This document shows, piece by piece, positions 34,254-42,754 of a DNA stretch of 64,000 nucleotides; position 1 is the first letter of the stretch, and every line of letters begins with the position of its first letter. Below the pieces are notes generated by a model that worked only from the letters and a program-made list of their open reading frames with translations, made no database searches and was not told where the DNA came from. This stretch comes from Flavisolibacter nicotianae (GTDB taxonomy: Bacteria > Bacteroidota > Bacteroidia > Chitinophagales > Chitinophagaceae). Position numbers and translations under genes: made by a program. The DNA lies in the NCBI RefSeq assembly GCF_003628535.1, contig NZ_RBCI01000001.1, positions 992,001 to 1,056,000 of the forward strand, read 5' to 3'.

Positions 34254-35393
34254 ATGATTGTATCCAAACTGCCCAACGTGGGCACCACCATCTTTACCAC
34301 GATGAGCGTACTGGCCGCGCAACACAACGCCATCAACCTTGGCCAGGGCTTTCCCGATTTTCACATGAGCGAGGAGCTGATTGCCCTTGTTGACGAAGCC
34401 ATGCGGAAAGGCTTCAACCAGTATACGCACATGAACGGCTACCTGCCCCTGCGGGAATCCATCGCGGAGAAAGTGGAATTTTTATACCGCACGAAAATCA
34501 ATCCCGATACACAGATCACGGTGACTCCCGGCGGCACCTATGCGCTGTACACGGCTCTCACCACCATCCTGCAGCCAGGCGACGAGGTGATCGTGTTTGA
34601 GCCGGCTTACGACTCCTACATTCCTGCCATTGAAGTCAACGGTGCCAAAGCCGTTGCCATCCAGCTTACGTTCCCGGACTACAGGATCGACTGGACCGAA
34701 GTGAAAAAGCGGGTGACGGAAAAGACCCGTGCCATCATGATCAACTCGCCGCACAATCCCACCGGCAGCGTCTTGTCGGCCGAAGACATTGCGCAGTTGC
34801 GGGAGATTGTAAAAGACACGCCGATCATCATCATCTCCGATGAAGTGTACGAGCACCTGATCCTCGACGGCTACCAGCACGAGAGCATTTTAAAACATCC
34901 CGACCTGCTGGAGCGCAGCTTTGTGTCGTTTTCGTTCGGCAAGGTCTACCACTGCACGGGCTGGAAGCTGGGCTACAGCATTTCCTCGGAATTTCTGATG
35001 AAAGAGTTCCGGAAGATCCACCAGTTTAATGCCTTTTGTTGCGACACGCCCAAGCAGGTGGCGCTGGCGGCGTTTTTAAAGAAAAAAGAAAGCTACCTGG
35101 AGCTCGGCCCTTTCCTGCAGAAAAAGCGGGACTATTTCCAGGCCGGTATGGCGCAGACAAAGCTGCAGCCGCTTCCCACCCGCGGCAGCTATTTCCAGAT
35201 CTACTCCTACAAAAACCTTTCGGATGAAAGCGAGAAGGATTTTGCCATTCACCTGACCAAAGACGTTGGTGTGGCCACCATCCCGGTGTCGGCCTTTTAC
35301 CAGCAGGAAGTGAATCACCTGGTGTTGCGCTTTTGTTTTTGCAAAAAAGACGAAACGCTGGATGCGGCCATTGAGCGGCTGGTGAAACTGTAG
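34254..35393 (+). CDS. Class I/II aminotransferase, methionine aminotransferase-like
   Basis: A 379-residue PLP enzyme of fold type I. It shows LGQGFPDF, VTPGGTYALYT, NSPHNPTGSVL, SDEVYEHL and the PLP-lysine motif SFSFGKVYHCTGWKLGY. FGKVYHCTGWK and GFPDF are typical of the YbdL/kynurenine-aminotransferase group, which transaminates methionine and aromatic amino acids. The ATG at 34254 follows the YjbR stop by one base. The long upstream frame is shadow reading of that gene. The neighbouring RidA domain makes sense because aminotransferase chemistry yields reactive enamines. Confidence 0.9.
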   Translation: MIVSKLPNVGTTIFTTMSVLAAQHNAINLGQGFPDFHMSEELIALVDEAMRKGFNQYTHMNGYLPLRESIAEKVEFLYRTKINPDTQITVTPGGTYALYTALTTILQPGDEVIVFEPAYDSYIPAIEVNGAKAVAIQLTFPDYRIDWTEVKKRVTEKTRAIMINSPHNPTGSVLSAEDIAQLREIVKDTPIIIISDEVYEHLILDGYQHESILKHPDLLERSFVSFSFGKVYHCTGWKLGYSISSEFLMKEFRKIHQFNAFCCDTPKQVALAAFLKKKESYLELGPFLQKKRDYFQAGMAQTKLQPLPTRGSYFQIYSYKNLSDESEKDFAIHLTKDVGVATIPVSAFYQQEVNHLVLRFCFCKKDETLDAAIERLVKL

Positions 35394-35957
35394 TGGCTCG
35401 TGTTGCATTCAGAAGGCGGCAGGCGCTCTTCGCATCTTTCCTTTTTAGTTAGTGTTTGTTCCTTTTTGGCATTGCTCTAAAAAGATCTATGCCGCCCTGA
35501 ACGCTCCGCGCAGGCGGCCGGGCCTGCGCACAACAGCCATTTCTTACAGGTCTGAGGCTTTTCCTTTGTTTTCAATCTTTCTTCTTTGGTGCGATCTGCA
35601 CGATAAGTGGTAAATCTATGTGATTACAATCTGCTTTCGGCGCAAGAGCCTGCAGGCGCTGTCTTGCGCCTTTAGAAATTAAAATCTTTTCCGCAAGTGC
35701 GGGTGGCGCAAAAAGGCGCTGGACGAGAAAGGATCACCAATTTTTTGAAGAACAACGAAAGCCAGTAGCAACAGTCTTTTAGGCTGAAGCCGCAGAAGGA
35801 TTTTATGCGCATTTCATTAGGCTGTTTGGCATTCACGTGTAGGGACATGCCGAAGGCACGTCCTGCTTGCGAGCCAGCGGTTTTCAAAGTCTCCGGGAAT
35901 TTTTTCAAAATGAGAAAATGCCTTTCATCATAAAAATTTTTTTGGTGCGGGTTCTAT
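35394..35957. other. 564 bp intergenic stretch
   Basis: No coding sequence supported. A 9-bp perfect stem (GGCGCAAGA / TCTTGCGCC) lies at 35639-35670 near several GGCGCAAxAGGCGCT fragments. The right end becomes AT-rich and leads into the ArsR operator. Confidence 0.6.
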
Positions 35958-35975
35958 TATCGTATATTTACGATA
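35958..35975. promoter_or_regulatory. ArsR operator candidate
   Basis: TATCGTA-TATT-TACGATA: perfect 7-bp arms around a 4-base centre, 12 bp before the arsR start. Its position and symmetry fit autoregulation by the dimeric ArsR. Confidence 0.65.
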
Positions 35976-35987
35976 TAAAATAAAACA

Positions 35988-36323
35988 ATGGCGTTTCATA
36001 AGAAAGAAGAGTTTGGCAAAAAAGAACAGGAACTGGCCGAAGTGGCCAAGGCACTGAGCCACCCGGCCCGCATCGCCATTTTAAAAGTGCTGGCGCAGAA
36101 GAACGAGTGCATCTGCGGTGAGATCGTGGACGTATTGCCGCTGGCGCAATCGACCGTTTCGCAGCACCTGAAGGAACTGAAAAATGCCGGCCTGATCGAA
36201 GGCACACTGGATGGACCGCGGTCCTGCTACTGCATCAACTGGAAAGCCTTTGAGAAGTTCACCGCGGGGATCAACAGCCTTTTTACGAACCTGAAAGCAA
36301 AGAACGAGAAGGCCTGTTGCTAG
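35988..36323 (+). CDS. arsR: ArsR/SmtB family metalloregulator
   Basis: A 111-residue winged-helix repressor. The recognition helix region reads LPLAQSTVSQHLKELKNAGLI. Cys41 and Cys43 (ECICGEIVD) sit where ArsR-type sensors hold As(III)/Sb(III), and the protein ends KACC, adding possible ligands. It probably represses its own operon through the palindrome 12 bp upstream and is released by arsenite. It heads a cluster with arsM, an ArsN2-like acetyltransferase and arsC. Confidence 0.9.
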   Translation: MAFHKKEEFGKKEQELAEVAKALSHPARIAILKVLAQKNECICGEIVDVLPLAQSTVSQHLKELKNAGLIEGTLDGPRSCYCINWKAFEKFTAGINSLFTNLKAKNEKACC

Positions 36324-36336
36324 TGGGATAATGTGC

Positions 36337-36389
36337 AAATGTGAAAATGCTGAACAGAATAAGGATTGCCAGCTGCCATTTTCACATTT
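36337..36389. repeat. 13-bp inverted repeat between arsR and arsM
   Basis: AAATGTGAAAATG (36337-36349) and CATTTTCACATTT (36377-36389) are perfect reverse complements, followed by CTAATTTT repeated twice. It could form an intercistronic hairpin. Confidence 0.7.
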
Positions 36390-36419
36390 TCTAATTTTCT
36401 AATTTTCAAATTCATTACA

Positions 36420-37259
36420 ATGAATAACGAAACACAATTAAAAGAACTGGTGAAAGAAAAATACAGCCAGATCGCTAACCAGTCGCTGGCGCAAAATCTT
36501 ACCTCCTGCTGCGGCGCTACGTCGCCCTGCTGCACGGACGAAGCGTACACCATCATGTCCGATGATTATACAAAGCTCGAAGGCTACAATCCCGATGCGG
36601 ACCTTGGCCTGGGATGCGGCATTCCTACGCAGTATGCAAAGATCAACGAGGGTGATACCGTGCTTGACCTTGGCAGCGGCGCCGGCAACGACGCTTTTGT
36701 GGCCCGCCGCTACGTGGGGGAAAGCGGGAAAGTGATCGGCGTTGACTTCAGCGAAGCCATGATCGAAAAAGCAAGGGCCAACGTGGACAAGCTTGGCTTC
36801 AACAATATTGAATTCCGCCAGGGCGATATCGAAAAGCTGCCGGTGGCTGCCAACAGGGCCGATGTCATCATCAGCAACTGCGTGCTGAACCTGGTGCCGA
36901 ACAAGAAGGCGGTATTTGCCGAGATCTTCCGGGTGCTGAAGCCAAAGGGGCATTTTTCCATTTCGGATATTGTGCTGGAGGGACAGCTTCCGGAAAAACT
37001 GCAACAGGCCGCCGAGATGTACGCAGGTTGCGTGGCCGGTGCCATTCAAAAAAGCGATTACCTGGCCCTTGTAAAAGAAACGGGTTTCCAGAACATCGAA
37101 TTGCTGAAAGAAAAAAAGATCATCATTCCCGATGACATCCTGCGCAACTACATTTCCGAAAGCGAATTGCAGGAACTAAAGGATTCTGATCTGGGTATTT
37201 ACAGCATTACGGTGTATGCCGAAAAGCCCTGCTGCGAACCGAACACCGGCTGTTGTTAA
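36420..37259 (+). CDS. arsM: Arsenite S-adenosylmethionine methyltransferase
   Basis: A 279-residue class I methyltransferase. It has the SAM motif VLDLGSGAGNDAF and the ArsM cysteine set Cys66 (LGLGCGIP), Cys154 (SNCVLNLVP) and Cys204 (AGCVAGA). Extra Cys pairs occur near both ends (SCCGATSPCC, CCEPNTGCC). It would methylate As(III) to less retained or volatile species. The ATG at 36420 is preferred to an AT-rich extension to 36366. Second gene of the arsenic cluster. Confidence 0.93.
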   Translation: MNNETQLKELVKEKYSQIANQSLAQNLTSCCGATSPCCTDEAYTIMSDDYTKLEGYNPDADLGLGCGIPTQYAKINEGDTVLDLGSGAGNDAFVARRYVGESGKVIGVDFSEAMIEKARANVDKLGFNNIEFRQGDIEKLPVAANRADVIISNCVLNLVPNKKAVFAEIFRVLKPKGHFSISDIVLEGQLPEKLQQAAEMYAGCVAGAIQKSDYLALVKETGFQNIELLKEKKIIIPDDILRNYISESELQELKDSDLGIYSITVYAEKPCCEPNTGCC

Positions 37260-37304
37260 TCGCCGGCAATTTTTGATTTCTTCATTCCGGTAAATTCGCG
37301 AACC

Positions 37305-37733
37305 ATGACCGTCTCACCTGTATCAACCACGACGTACGAAAACGCCATTGACCTGTTGGCCAGGGCCAATCTTCCTGTGCAGGACATCGGCGAGCACACG
37401 GAGCTTTTTGAACTGAAAACAGATGCCGAAATCATTGGCACGATCGGCCTGGAGCACAACGGAACGGTGGGCCTGCTCCGGAGCCTGAGTGTGGAGGAGG
37501 GCAGCCGCGGAAAGGGATATGGAGAGCAACTGGTGGGCTTCCTGGAAGAAACGGCAAAGGCAAGGGGAATCGAAACGCTCTACCTCCTGACCACAACTGC
37601 TGCTGCGTTCTTTTCCAAAAGAGGTTACCTGGTCATTGGCAGGGAAGAGGTGCCGCCGTTTGTCAAGCAAACGACGGAATTTTCTTCCGTCTGCCCTTCT
37701 ACCGCCACCCTCATGAGAAAACAGCTTGTTTGA
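37305..37733 (+). CDS. arsN2: ArsN2-like GNAT acetyltransferase
   Basis: A 142-residue GNAT protein. The acetyl-CoA loop is EEGSRGKGYGEQLV. The C-terminal signature VPPFVKQTTEFSSVCPSTATLM is characteristic of the ArsN2 group found in arsenic clusters. ArsN1 acetylates the arsenical phosphinothricin-like compounds; the substrate of ArsN2 is not well established. It lies between arsM and arsC on the same strand, supporting a role in arsenic detoxification. Confidence 0.82.
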   Translation: MTVSPVSTTTYENAIDLLARANLPVQDIGEHTELFELKTDAEIIGTIGLEHNGTVGLLRSLSVEEGSRGKGYGEQLVGFLEETAKARGIETLYLLTTTAAAFFSKRGYLVIGREEVPPFVKQTTEFSSVCPSTATLMRKQLV

Positions 37734-37785
37734 TAAATCCCGGAGGTTTTCAAAACCTACGGGGATTCATTTTAAAAAGTACCAT

Positions 37786-38187
37786 ATGCCCGTTAAGATC
37801 CTTTTTGTTTGTGTGGAAAACAGCAACCGCAGCCAGATGAGTGAAGCCTTTGCCCGGATTCTTGGCGGCAGCGAGGTGGAAGCCTACAGTGCCGGCTCAA
37901 AGCCTTCGGGTGTCATCAATCCCAAGGCCATTGCAGCCATGAAAGAGCTGGGTTATGATCTCACAACGCACCATTCCAAGTCGCTGGATGAAGTAAAAGT
38001 CCATGCACCTTTTGATGCCGTGGTGACCATGGGCTGCGGCGATGCCTGCCCGTGGATGCCGGCCAGCCAATTTATCGACTGGCAAATTCCCGATCCAAAG
38101 CACATGAACGAAGAAGACTTCAGGGGTGTGCGGGATTTCATTGCGCAAAAGGTAAAGGAACTGCTACCGCAGCTAAGCAAAAACTAA
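37786..38187 (+). CDS. arsC: Arsenate reductase, low-molecular-weight phosphatase type
   Basis: A 133-residue LMW-PTP-fold protein. The P-loop is CVENSNRS (Cys9, Arg15), and two further cysteines at 84 and 88 (GCGDACP) give the redox relay of thioredoxin-coupled ArsC; DPKH supplies the catalytic Asp. It reduces As(V) to As(III) for ArsM. ATG at 37786. Last recognised gene of the cluster; no ArsB, Acr3 or ArsA follows. Confidence 0.9.
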   Translation: MPVKILFVCVENSNRSQMSEAFARILGGSEVEAYSAGSKPSGVINPKAIAAMKELGYDLTTHHSKSLDEVKVHAPFDAVVTMGCGDACPWMPASQFIDWQIPDPKHMNEEDFRGVRDFIAQKVKELLPQLSKN

Positions 38188-38236
38188 AAGGCAAAAGGGA
38201 GTCTTGTGGCCCGGTTCGCCGGTTTTCCTTTTTCCT

Positions 38237-38269
38237 TTTGAATTTTGATTTTCTCCCCGGTTAGCTTTG
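38237..38269 (+). promoter_or_regulatory. Promoter TTTG-N21-TAGCTTTG
   Basis: A -33 TTTG (38237-38240) and a -7 TAGCTTTG (38262-38269) match the Bacteroidota consensus and spacing. It separates the glycosyltransferase from the arsenic cluster and supports the GTG start at 38284. Confidence 0.6.
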
Positions 38270-38283
38270 CCAAAATTTTGTTT

Positions 38284-39930
38284 GTGCAGTCGACCGTTTT
38301 CTCCCGTTCTCAGTACCTGCTGCTTTTTTCCCTGCTGGGCGTTGTATACATCATCGGCCTCTTTGTGCCGCTGATGGATAACGACTCGGCGCACCATGCC
38401 GACATTGCCCTGCGCATGTACCTGACCGGCGATTACGTGAACCTGGTCGATCACGGCGAAGATTACCTTGACAAACCCCACCTTCATTTCTGGCTGTCGT
38501 CCTGGAGCTATTCGGTGTTTGGTGTAACGGGTTTTGCCTACAAGTTTCCCTCTTTTCTCTTTACCATCTTAGGCACCTATTCCACCTTTCGCTTAGGCAA
38601 AAGCCTGTACAATGCCGAAGTGGGACGCCTGGCCGCCCTGATGGTGGCTTCGGCCTTTGCCTACATCCTTGCCAACAACGACGTGCGGATGGACGCCATT
38701 CTCACCGCCTCCATCATCTTTGCCACCTGGCAGCTGGTGGACTGGGTCAACCACAAGCGGTTGGTCAACGTCGTTGGCGCGGCGCTGGGCCTGGCGCTTG
38801 GCTTTTGTACCAAGGGACATATTGCGGTTTTCACGCCGGCCGTCGGCACTTTCTTTTACATCGTGTACAAGGGCGATTTTAAAAGCTTTCTTCACTGGCA
38901 CTTGCTTGTATTGCTGGCTGCCTTTGCCCTTTTTATTTCACCAGTGGTGTACTGCTATTACCTGCAGTATGATCTGCACCCGGAAAAAGTCATCCGCGGA
39001 AAAAGCGGCCGTTCGGGTGTTGCATTTATTTTATGGAAACAGAATTTTGAGCGATTCCAGGGCGACAGCTTTGGTGCCGATGCCAAGAACGATTACCTTT
39101 TTTTCTTTCACTCCTTCCTGTGGGCTTTTGCGCCGTGGAGCGTGCTGGCTTTTGTGGCCTTCTTCCACCGGCTCAAAGGCTTTTTTACCCGGCGATGGGA
39201 GTGGCTGACGATTACCTCGGTTTTGGTGATTGCGCTGATGCTGACCTTTTCGGGGTTCAAGCTGCCGCACTATCTCAATATCATTTTTCCTGTGTCGGCT
39301 GTGCTGACGGCTTCTTTCCTGCTGGACCGCTGGGAAAAGCGAAAGAACCTGCGTCCGCTGCTGGTCACGCAGGTCATCATCTGCACGCTGTGTTTGCTGG
39401 TGGCAGGCGTTGTGAATATCTGGGCCTTTCCCATTTTCGGGTTTTGGGTGATCGCGGGATTTTTTCTCCTGCTTTTGGCCGGCGCCTATTTTCTTTTGCG
39501 GGTGCGGCTGTCGCTGCCGAAAATGGTGGCGGCTTCCGTGGTGACGTCGCTGCTGGTGTTTTACCTGCTGAACAGCAATTTTTATCCCCAGCTTTTGCGC
39601 TACCAGGCTGGCAACGAACTGGCGTTTGACACGAAGGGAAATGTGGATGCCAAACAGGTTTATTTCTGGCCGGGAGTGTACAGTTCTTCCTACGTATTTT
39701 ACACGGCCGAACTGCGAAAAGAATTTGCCGACTCCGTGCTGCAAAACCCTTCCCCTGTCTGGCTCATGACCGACTCGCAGCACCTGCCGGAGATAAAGCA
39801 AAAAGGCTTTTCGTTTCTGCAAACCTACCAGCACAATGACTACGAGATTACCCGCATGCAACTGCCCTTTGTGAACCCGGCAACACGAAAGGGAGAGCTG
39901 ACCAGGCTACTGCTGGTGCGGGTGAAGTAG
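38284..39930 (+). CDS. Glycosyltransferase family 39 (ArnT-like) membrane protein
   Basis: About 548 residues with roughly eleven membrane segments. The first periplasmic loop carries the acidic catalytic motif DNDSAHHADIAL and HGEDYLDKPHLHFWL, as in PMT/ArnT-family enzymes that transfer sugars from polyprenyl-phosphate donors to lipid A or proteins in the periplasm. The C-terminal part is a soluble periplasmic domain. The start is GTG at 38284, just after a good promoter; an upstream TTG at 38245 would lie inside that promoter. The substrate is unknown. Confidence 0.88.
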   Translation: MQSTVFSRSQYLLLFSLLGVVYIIGLFVPLMDNDSAHHADIALRMYLTGDYVNLVDHGEDYLDKPHLHFWLSSWSYSVFGVTGFAYKFPSFLFTILGTYSTFRLGKSLYNAEVGRLAALMVASAFAYILANNDVRMDAILTASIIFATWQLVDWVNHKRLVNVVGAALGLALGFCTKGHIAVFTPAVGTFFYIVYKGDFKSFLHWHLLVLLAAFALFISPVVYCYYLQYDLHPEKVIRGKSGRSGVAFILWKQNFERFQGDSFGADAKNDYLFFFHSFLWAFAPWSVLAFVAFFHRLKGFFTRRWEWLTITSVLVIALMLTFSGFKLPHYLNIIFPVSAVLTASFLLDRWEKRKNLRPLLVTQVIICTLCLLVAGVVNIWAFPIFGFWVIAGFFLLLLAGAYFLLRVRLSLPKMVAASVVTSLLVFYLLNSNFYPQLLRYQAGNELAFDTKGNVDAKQVYFWPGVYSSSYVFYTAELRKEFADSVLQNPSPVWLMTDSQHLPEIKQKGFSFLQTYQHNDYEITRMQLPFVNPATRKGELTRLLLVRVK

Positions 39931-39962
39931 GATAGTGGATATTGAGATAGTGGGATATTGGT
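39931..39962. repeat. GGATATTG-type intergenic repeat cluster
   Basis: GATAGTGGATATTGAGATAG followed by TGGGATATTGG starts at the base after the glycosyltransferase stop codon. Reverse-strand counterpart of the clusters at 3070 and 49753. Confidence 0.6.
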
Positions 39963-40022
39963 TGGAGGGATGAAAAAGGGCAGTCCCGATTCTGGGAAAA
40001 GAAACCTTGTTACATTTATGCC

Positions 40023-41111
40023 ATGCGTAAGACCCTCCGTGCGGAAAAGTTGTTCACCGGTACCGAATGGCTCTACAGCCAGGAAATTTTGATTGAAGAT
40101 GATTTGGTCAGGGCCATTAACCCGTCGGCCGAACAGCCGTTTGTCAGTGAAGAGGCAGAAACCTTTATGGTTCCCGCTTTTGTCGACTTCCAGGTATATG
40201 GTGCGGCGCAAAAACTTTTTGCGGTCTATCCCACGGCCGATACACTTCGCACCATGAACGAGGTGTTTTCAAAAGAAGGGACCTGCCTGTTTCAACCCAC
40301 GCTGGCAACCAATACGCCGACCGTTTTCAAACAGGGGATCGACGCGGTTCGGGATTATTGGCAGCAGGGCGGAATCGGCGTTGCCGGTCTGCACCTCGAA
40401 GGGCCCTGGATTCATCCGGCCAAACGCGGTGCACACATCGAGAGCCTGATTCATGCGCCGACAGCAGAAGACGTGAAGGCGCTGTTAGCCTATGGCAAAG
40501 ACGTGATCAAAACCATCACCCTTGCACCGGAAGTCTGCAGCGACGAGGTGCTGGCCCTGCTTCTTTCTTCAGGTGTTCTTCTTTCGGCGGGCCACAGCAA
40601 CGCCACGTACACGCAGGCCATTGAGGCGTTTGACAAAGGCATCCCGACGGCCACGCACCTGTTCAATGCCATGAGCCCTTTGCATCACCGTGAGCCGGGA
40701 CTCGTTGGTGCCGCTTTTCAGCATCCCAAGGCCATGGCCAGTATTATTCCCGACGGCCACCACGTGGATTTCGCCGCCATCTCGATTGCCAAAAACCAAA
40801 TGGGCGAACGCCTTTTCGCCATCACCGATGCCGTGACGGAAACCACCGAAGGTGCGTACCGGCATCACCGGGTTGGCGACAAGTACGAATGCAACGGCAC
40901 CCTCAGCGGTTCTGCCATCAGCATGTACGATGCTTTTTTTAACCTGGTCGACAAAGCGGGAATTGAACTGGAGGAAGCCCTGCGAATGTGTTCGCTTTAC
41001 CCGGCGCGGCTCCTTGGAGTCTCGCACCTGTACGGAAAAATTGCGCCGGGTAGTGCGGCGCAATTCGTCGTGTTAAATAAGCAATTACAGATGGTTGATG
41101 TTATAGCCTGA
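40023..41111 (+). CDS. nagA: N-acetylglucosamine-6-phosphate deacetylase
   Basis: A 362-residue amidohydrolase-fold enzyme producing glucosamine-6-phosphate in amino-sugar recycling. The metal-binding Glu is in HLEGPWIHPAKRGAH, the His ligands are in SAGHSNATYTQA and ATHLFNAMSPLHHREPG, and the catalytic Asp is in FAITDAVTET. No nagB is adjacent. The 3' end overlaps the convergent membrane-protein gene by 11 bp. Confidence 0.93.
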   Translation: MRKTLRAEKLFTGTEWLYSQEILIEDDLVRAINPSAEQPFVSEEAETFMVPAFVDFQVYGAAQKLFAVYPTADTLRTMNEVFSKEGTCLFQPTLATNTPTVFKQGIDAVRDYWQQGGIGVAGLHLEGPWIHPAKRGAHIESLIHAPTAEDVKALLAYGKDVIKTITLAPEVCSDEVLALLLSSGVLLSAGHSNATYTQAIEAFDKGIPTATHLFNAMSPLHHREPGLVGAAFQHPKAMASIIPDGHHVDFAAISIAKNQMGERLFAITDAVTETTEGAYRHHRVGDKYECNGTLSGSAISMYDAFFNLVDKAGIELEEALRMCSLYPARLLGVSHLYGKIAPGSAAQFVVLNKQLQMVDVIA

Positions 41112-41442
41112 TCAGCGAACGGAACGACAAGGCTTCTTTGTTGCGCTTGAAATAAAGCAGGGCCCAACTGATGGTAAACGTCGGGATAAAATCAATGCCG
41201 GGAATCAGTTCCTCGATAAACGAAAACACACCGCCCAAAAAGCCTTTGCGGAAACCAAACATCCGCCAGAAAATAACAGCCGAAATGGGCGCCCAGATGA
41301 CTTCACCGGCCACGGGGATCAGGATAACAGCGCTGCCGATGGCATCCATCAGCAAACACATCGCCAGTGAGGGCAGTGGCTTTTGTTTTTCCGTCACGAC
41401 CACTGCTGTGTTCTTGCGAAAGAGAAGTTGTTTCATTTTCAC
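41101..41442 (-). CDS. Small membrane protein, 113 aa
   Basis: Two or three hydrophobic segments (MDAIGSAVILIPVAGEVIWAP and FIPTFTISWALLYF) lie between short charged ends (MKMKQLLFRKN; KRNKEALSFRSLIRL). A Gly-Phe-rich turn (FGFRKGFLGGVFSFIEELIPGIDF) recalls small DUF4112-like inner-membrane proteins, but I cannot confirm the family. Start at 41442 (MKMK) or 41436. Its 3' end overlaps nagA by 11 bp, convergent. Confidence 0.65.
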   Translation of the reverse strand: MKMKQLLFRKNTAVVVTEKQKPLPSLAMCLLMDAIGSAVILIPVAGEVIWAPISAVIFWRMFGFRKGFLGGVFSFIEELIPGIDFIPTFTISWALLYFKRNKEALSFRSLIRL

Positions 41443-41545
41443 TTGTTGGCAGAAATTGTTTTAATCCGGCAAGCCGAAATTTCTTTTTGAGAGACGAGCG
41501 CATGACCCCTACCGTTGTATGGCCCGGATTTTATTTTGTTAAAGC

Positions 41546-42283
41546 GTGGATTCGCACATTCATATCGGCACGTCCGGTTGGAGCTACCGGCACTGGAGAG
41601 GCTTGTTTTACCCGCAAAAGCTCGCTTCCGCGAAGTGGCTGGCCCACTACTCGACTTTTTTTTCCACGACAGAAATCAATGGCAGTTTTTACCGGCTGCC
41701 GACCATCGAAACCGTGGAGAAATGGACGGCACAGGTGCGGGACGATTTTCTCTTCTGTCCAAAGATGAGCCGCTATCTCACGCACATGAAAAAACTGCGG
41801 GAACCCGAAGAGCCGCTGGACCGTTTTTTCTCCGTGTTTGAACCCATGAAGCGAAAGATGGGACCCATCCTGGTGCAATTGCCCTCGATGCTGAAATTTA
41901 CCTATGACGTGGCCGAACATTTTTACCGCCTGCTAAAATTCAGCTACCATCCCTATGCGTTTGTGATGGAAGTGCGCCACCCCTCCTGGTTTGCGGAAGA
42001 AAGCCTGACCCTGATGACGGCGTTTGACATCGGCCTTGTGATTTCACAGTCCGGCAACGTGTTTCCTTATTCGGAGATGATCACGGCAAAAAATATTTAT
42101 ATCCGTTTTCACGGCCCGGACGCGTTGTATGCGTCTGCCTACAGCGATGAAATGCTGCAGGAGTTTGCCGGCAAATTCAGGCGATGGGTGGCCGACGGAC
42201 ACGAGGTTTGGGCCTATTTCAATAATGACATCCACGGTTACGCACCGGTAGATGCAAAACGGTTACAGCGGTTCATAAAGTAA
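41546..42283 (+). CDS. DUF72 domain protein
   Basis: A 245-residue TIM-barrel-like protein. The N-terminal IHIGTSGWSYRHWRGLFYP, STTEINGSFYRLP and C-terminal IYIRFHGPDALY, VWAYFNNDIHGYAPVDA are the DUF72 (YecE) signatures. The family function is not established; a nuclease-like or sugar-related role has been proposed. The start is GTG at 41546, chosen because MDSHIHIGTSGW is the normal N-terminus. Confidence 0.9.
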   Translation: MDSHIHIGTSGWSYRHWRGLFYPQKLASAKWLAHYSTFFSTTEINGSFYRLPTIETVEKWTAQVRDDFLFCPKMSRYLTHMKKLREPEEPLDRFFSVFEPMKRKMGPILVQLPSMLKFTYDVAEHFYRLLKFSYHPYAFVMEVRHPSWFAEESLTLMTAFDIGLVISQSGNVFPYSEMITAKNIYIRFHGPDALYASAYSDEMLQEFAGKFRRWVADGHEVWAYFNNDIHGYAPVDAKRLQRFIK

Positions 42284-42315
42284 AATAGTCACACATTGCT
42301 GCGTGACTATTTACA
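42283..42315. terminator. Bidirectional terminator
   Basis: AAATAGTCAC / GTGACTATTT perfect 10-bp stem between the convergent DUF72 and acidic-protein genes. Confidence 0.7.
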
Positions 42316-42332
42316 AAGCAATAGGCTACTGA

Positions 42333-42650
42333 TTAAAGGTCGTCTTCCTCGTCTTCGTCTTCATCCAGGTCGTCATCTGCGTCCAAAACCAGATCGTCGT
42401 CGTCAATATCGTCCATGTCTACATCATCATCATCCATCTCGATCTCGTACTCTTCTTCGTCGCCTTCCAGTTCGTCTTCGTCGCCTAAAACCAGGTCTTC
42501 CTCATCGCCGGTATCATCATCGTCGTCGTCTTCAATGTCATCTTCCGTGTCGGGGAAATAATGTCCGTTCACCTGTGTATTGCCGTTCAGGAGATCGTCG
42601 ATCGTAATGTCCGATAATTCCGGTCCGTTGTATTTATCTCCTTTCTTCAT
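42333..42650 (-). CDS. Highly acidic hypothetical protein, 105 aa
   Basis: The start MKKGDKYNGPELSDITIDDLL is a short ordered segment; from about residue 35 to the end almost every residue is Asp or Glu, with few hydrophobics, giving an extreme negative charge. It is probably intrinsically disordered in the tail. Such proteins can act as nucleic-acid mimics or bind basic partners or metal ions, but no evidence here decides. An in-frame ATG at 42671 gives a 112-residue alternative. Convergent with the DUF72 gene. Confidence 0.75.
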   Translation of the reverse strand: MKKGDKYNGPELSDITIDDLLNGNTQVNGHYFPDTEDDIEDDDDDDTGDEEDLVLGDEDELEGDEEEYEIEMDDDDVDMDDIDDDDLVLDADDDLDEDEDEEDDL

Positions 42651-42754
42651 AGCTTGCTTTTGGTAATCCACTCAAAAAGCTATGCCAAAAAACCGCCGGG
42701 AGATAACCAGAAGAAAGTCAGGTTTTTAGTGCATCAGGCCGGACAGACCACCGT

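Noticed and set aside
37786-38187. Protein tyrosine phosphatase instead of ArsC
   Set aside because: Two extra cysteines and the position in an arsR-arsM-arsN2 cluster favour arsenate reductase.
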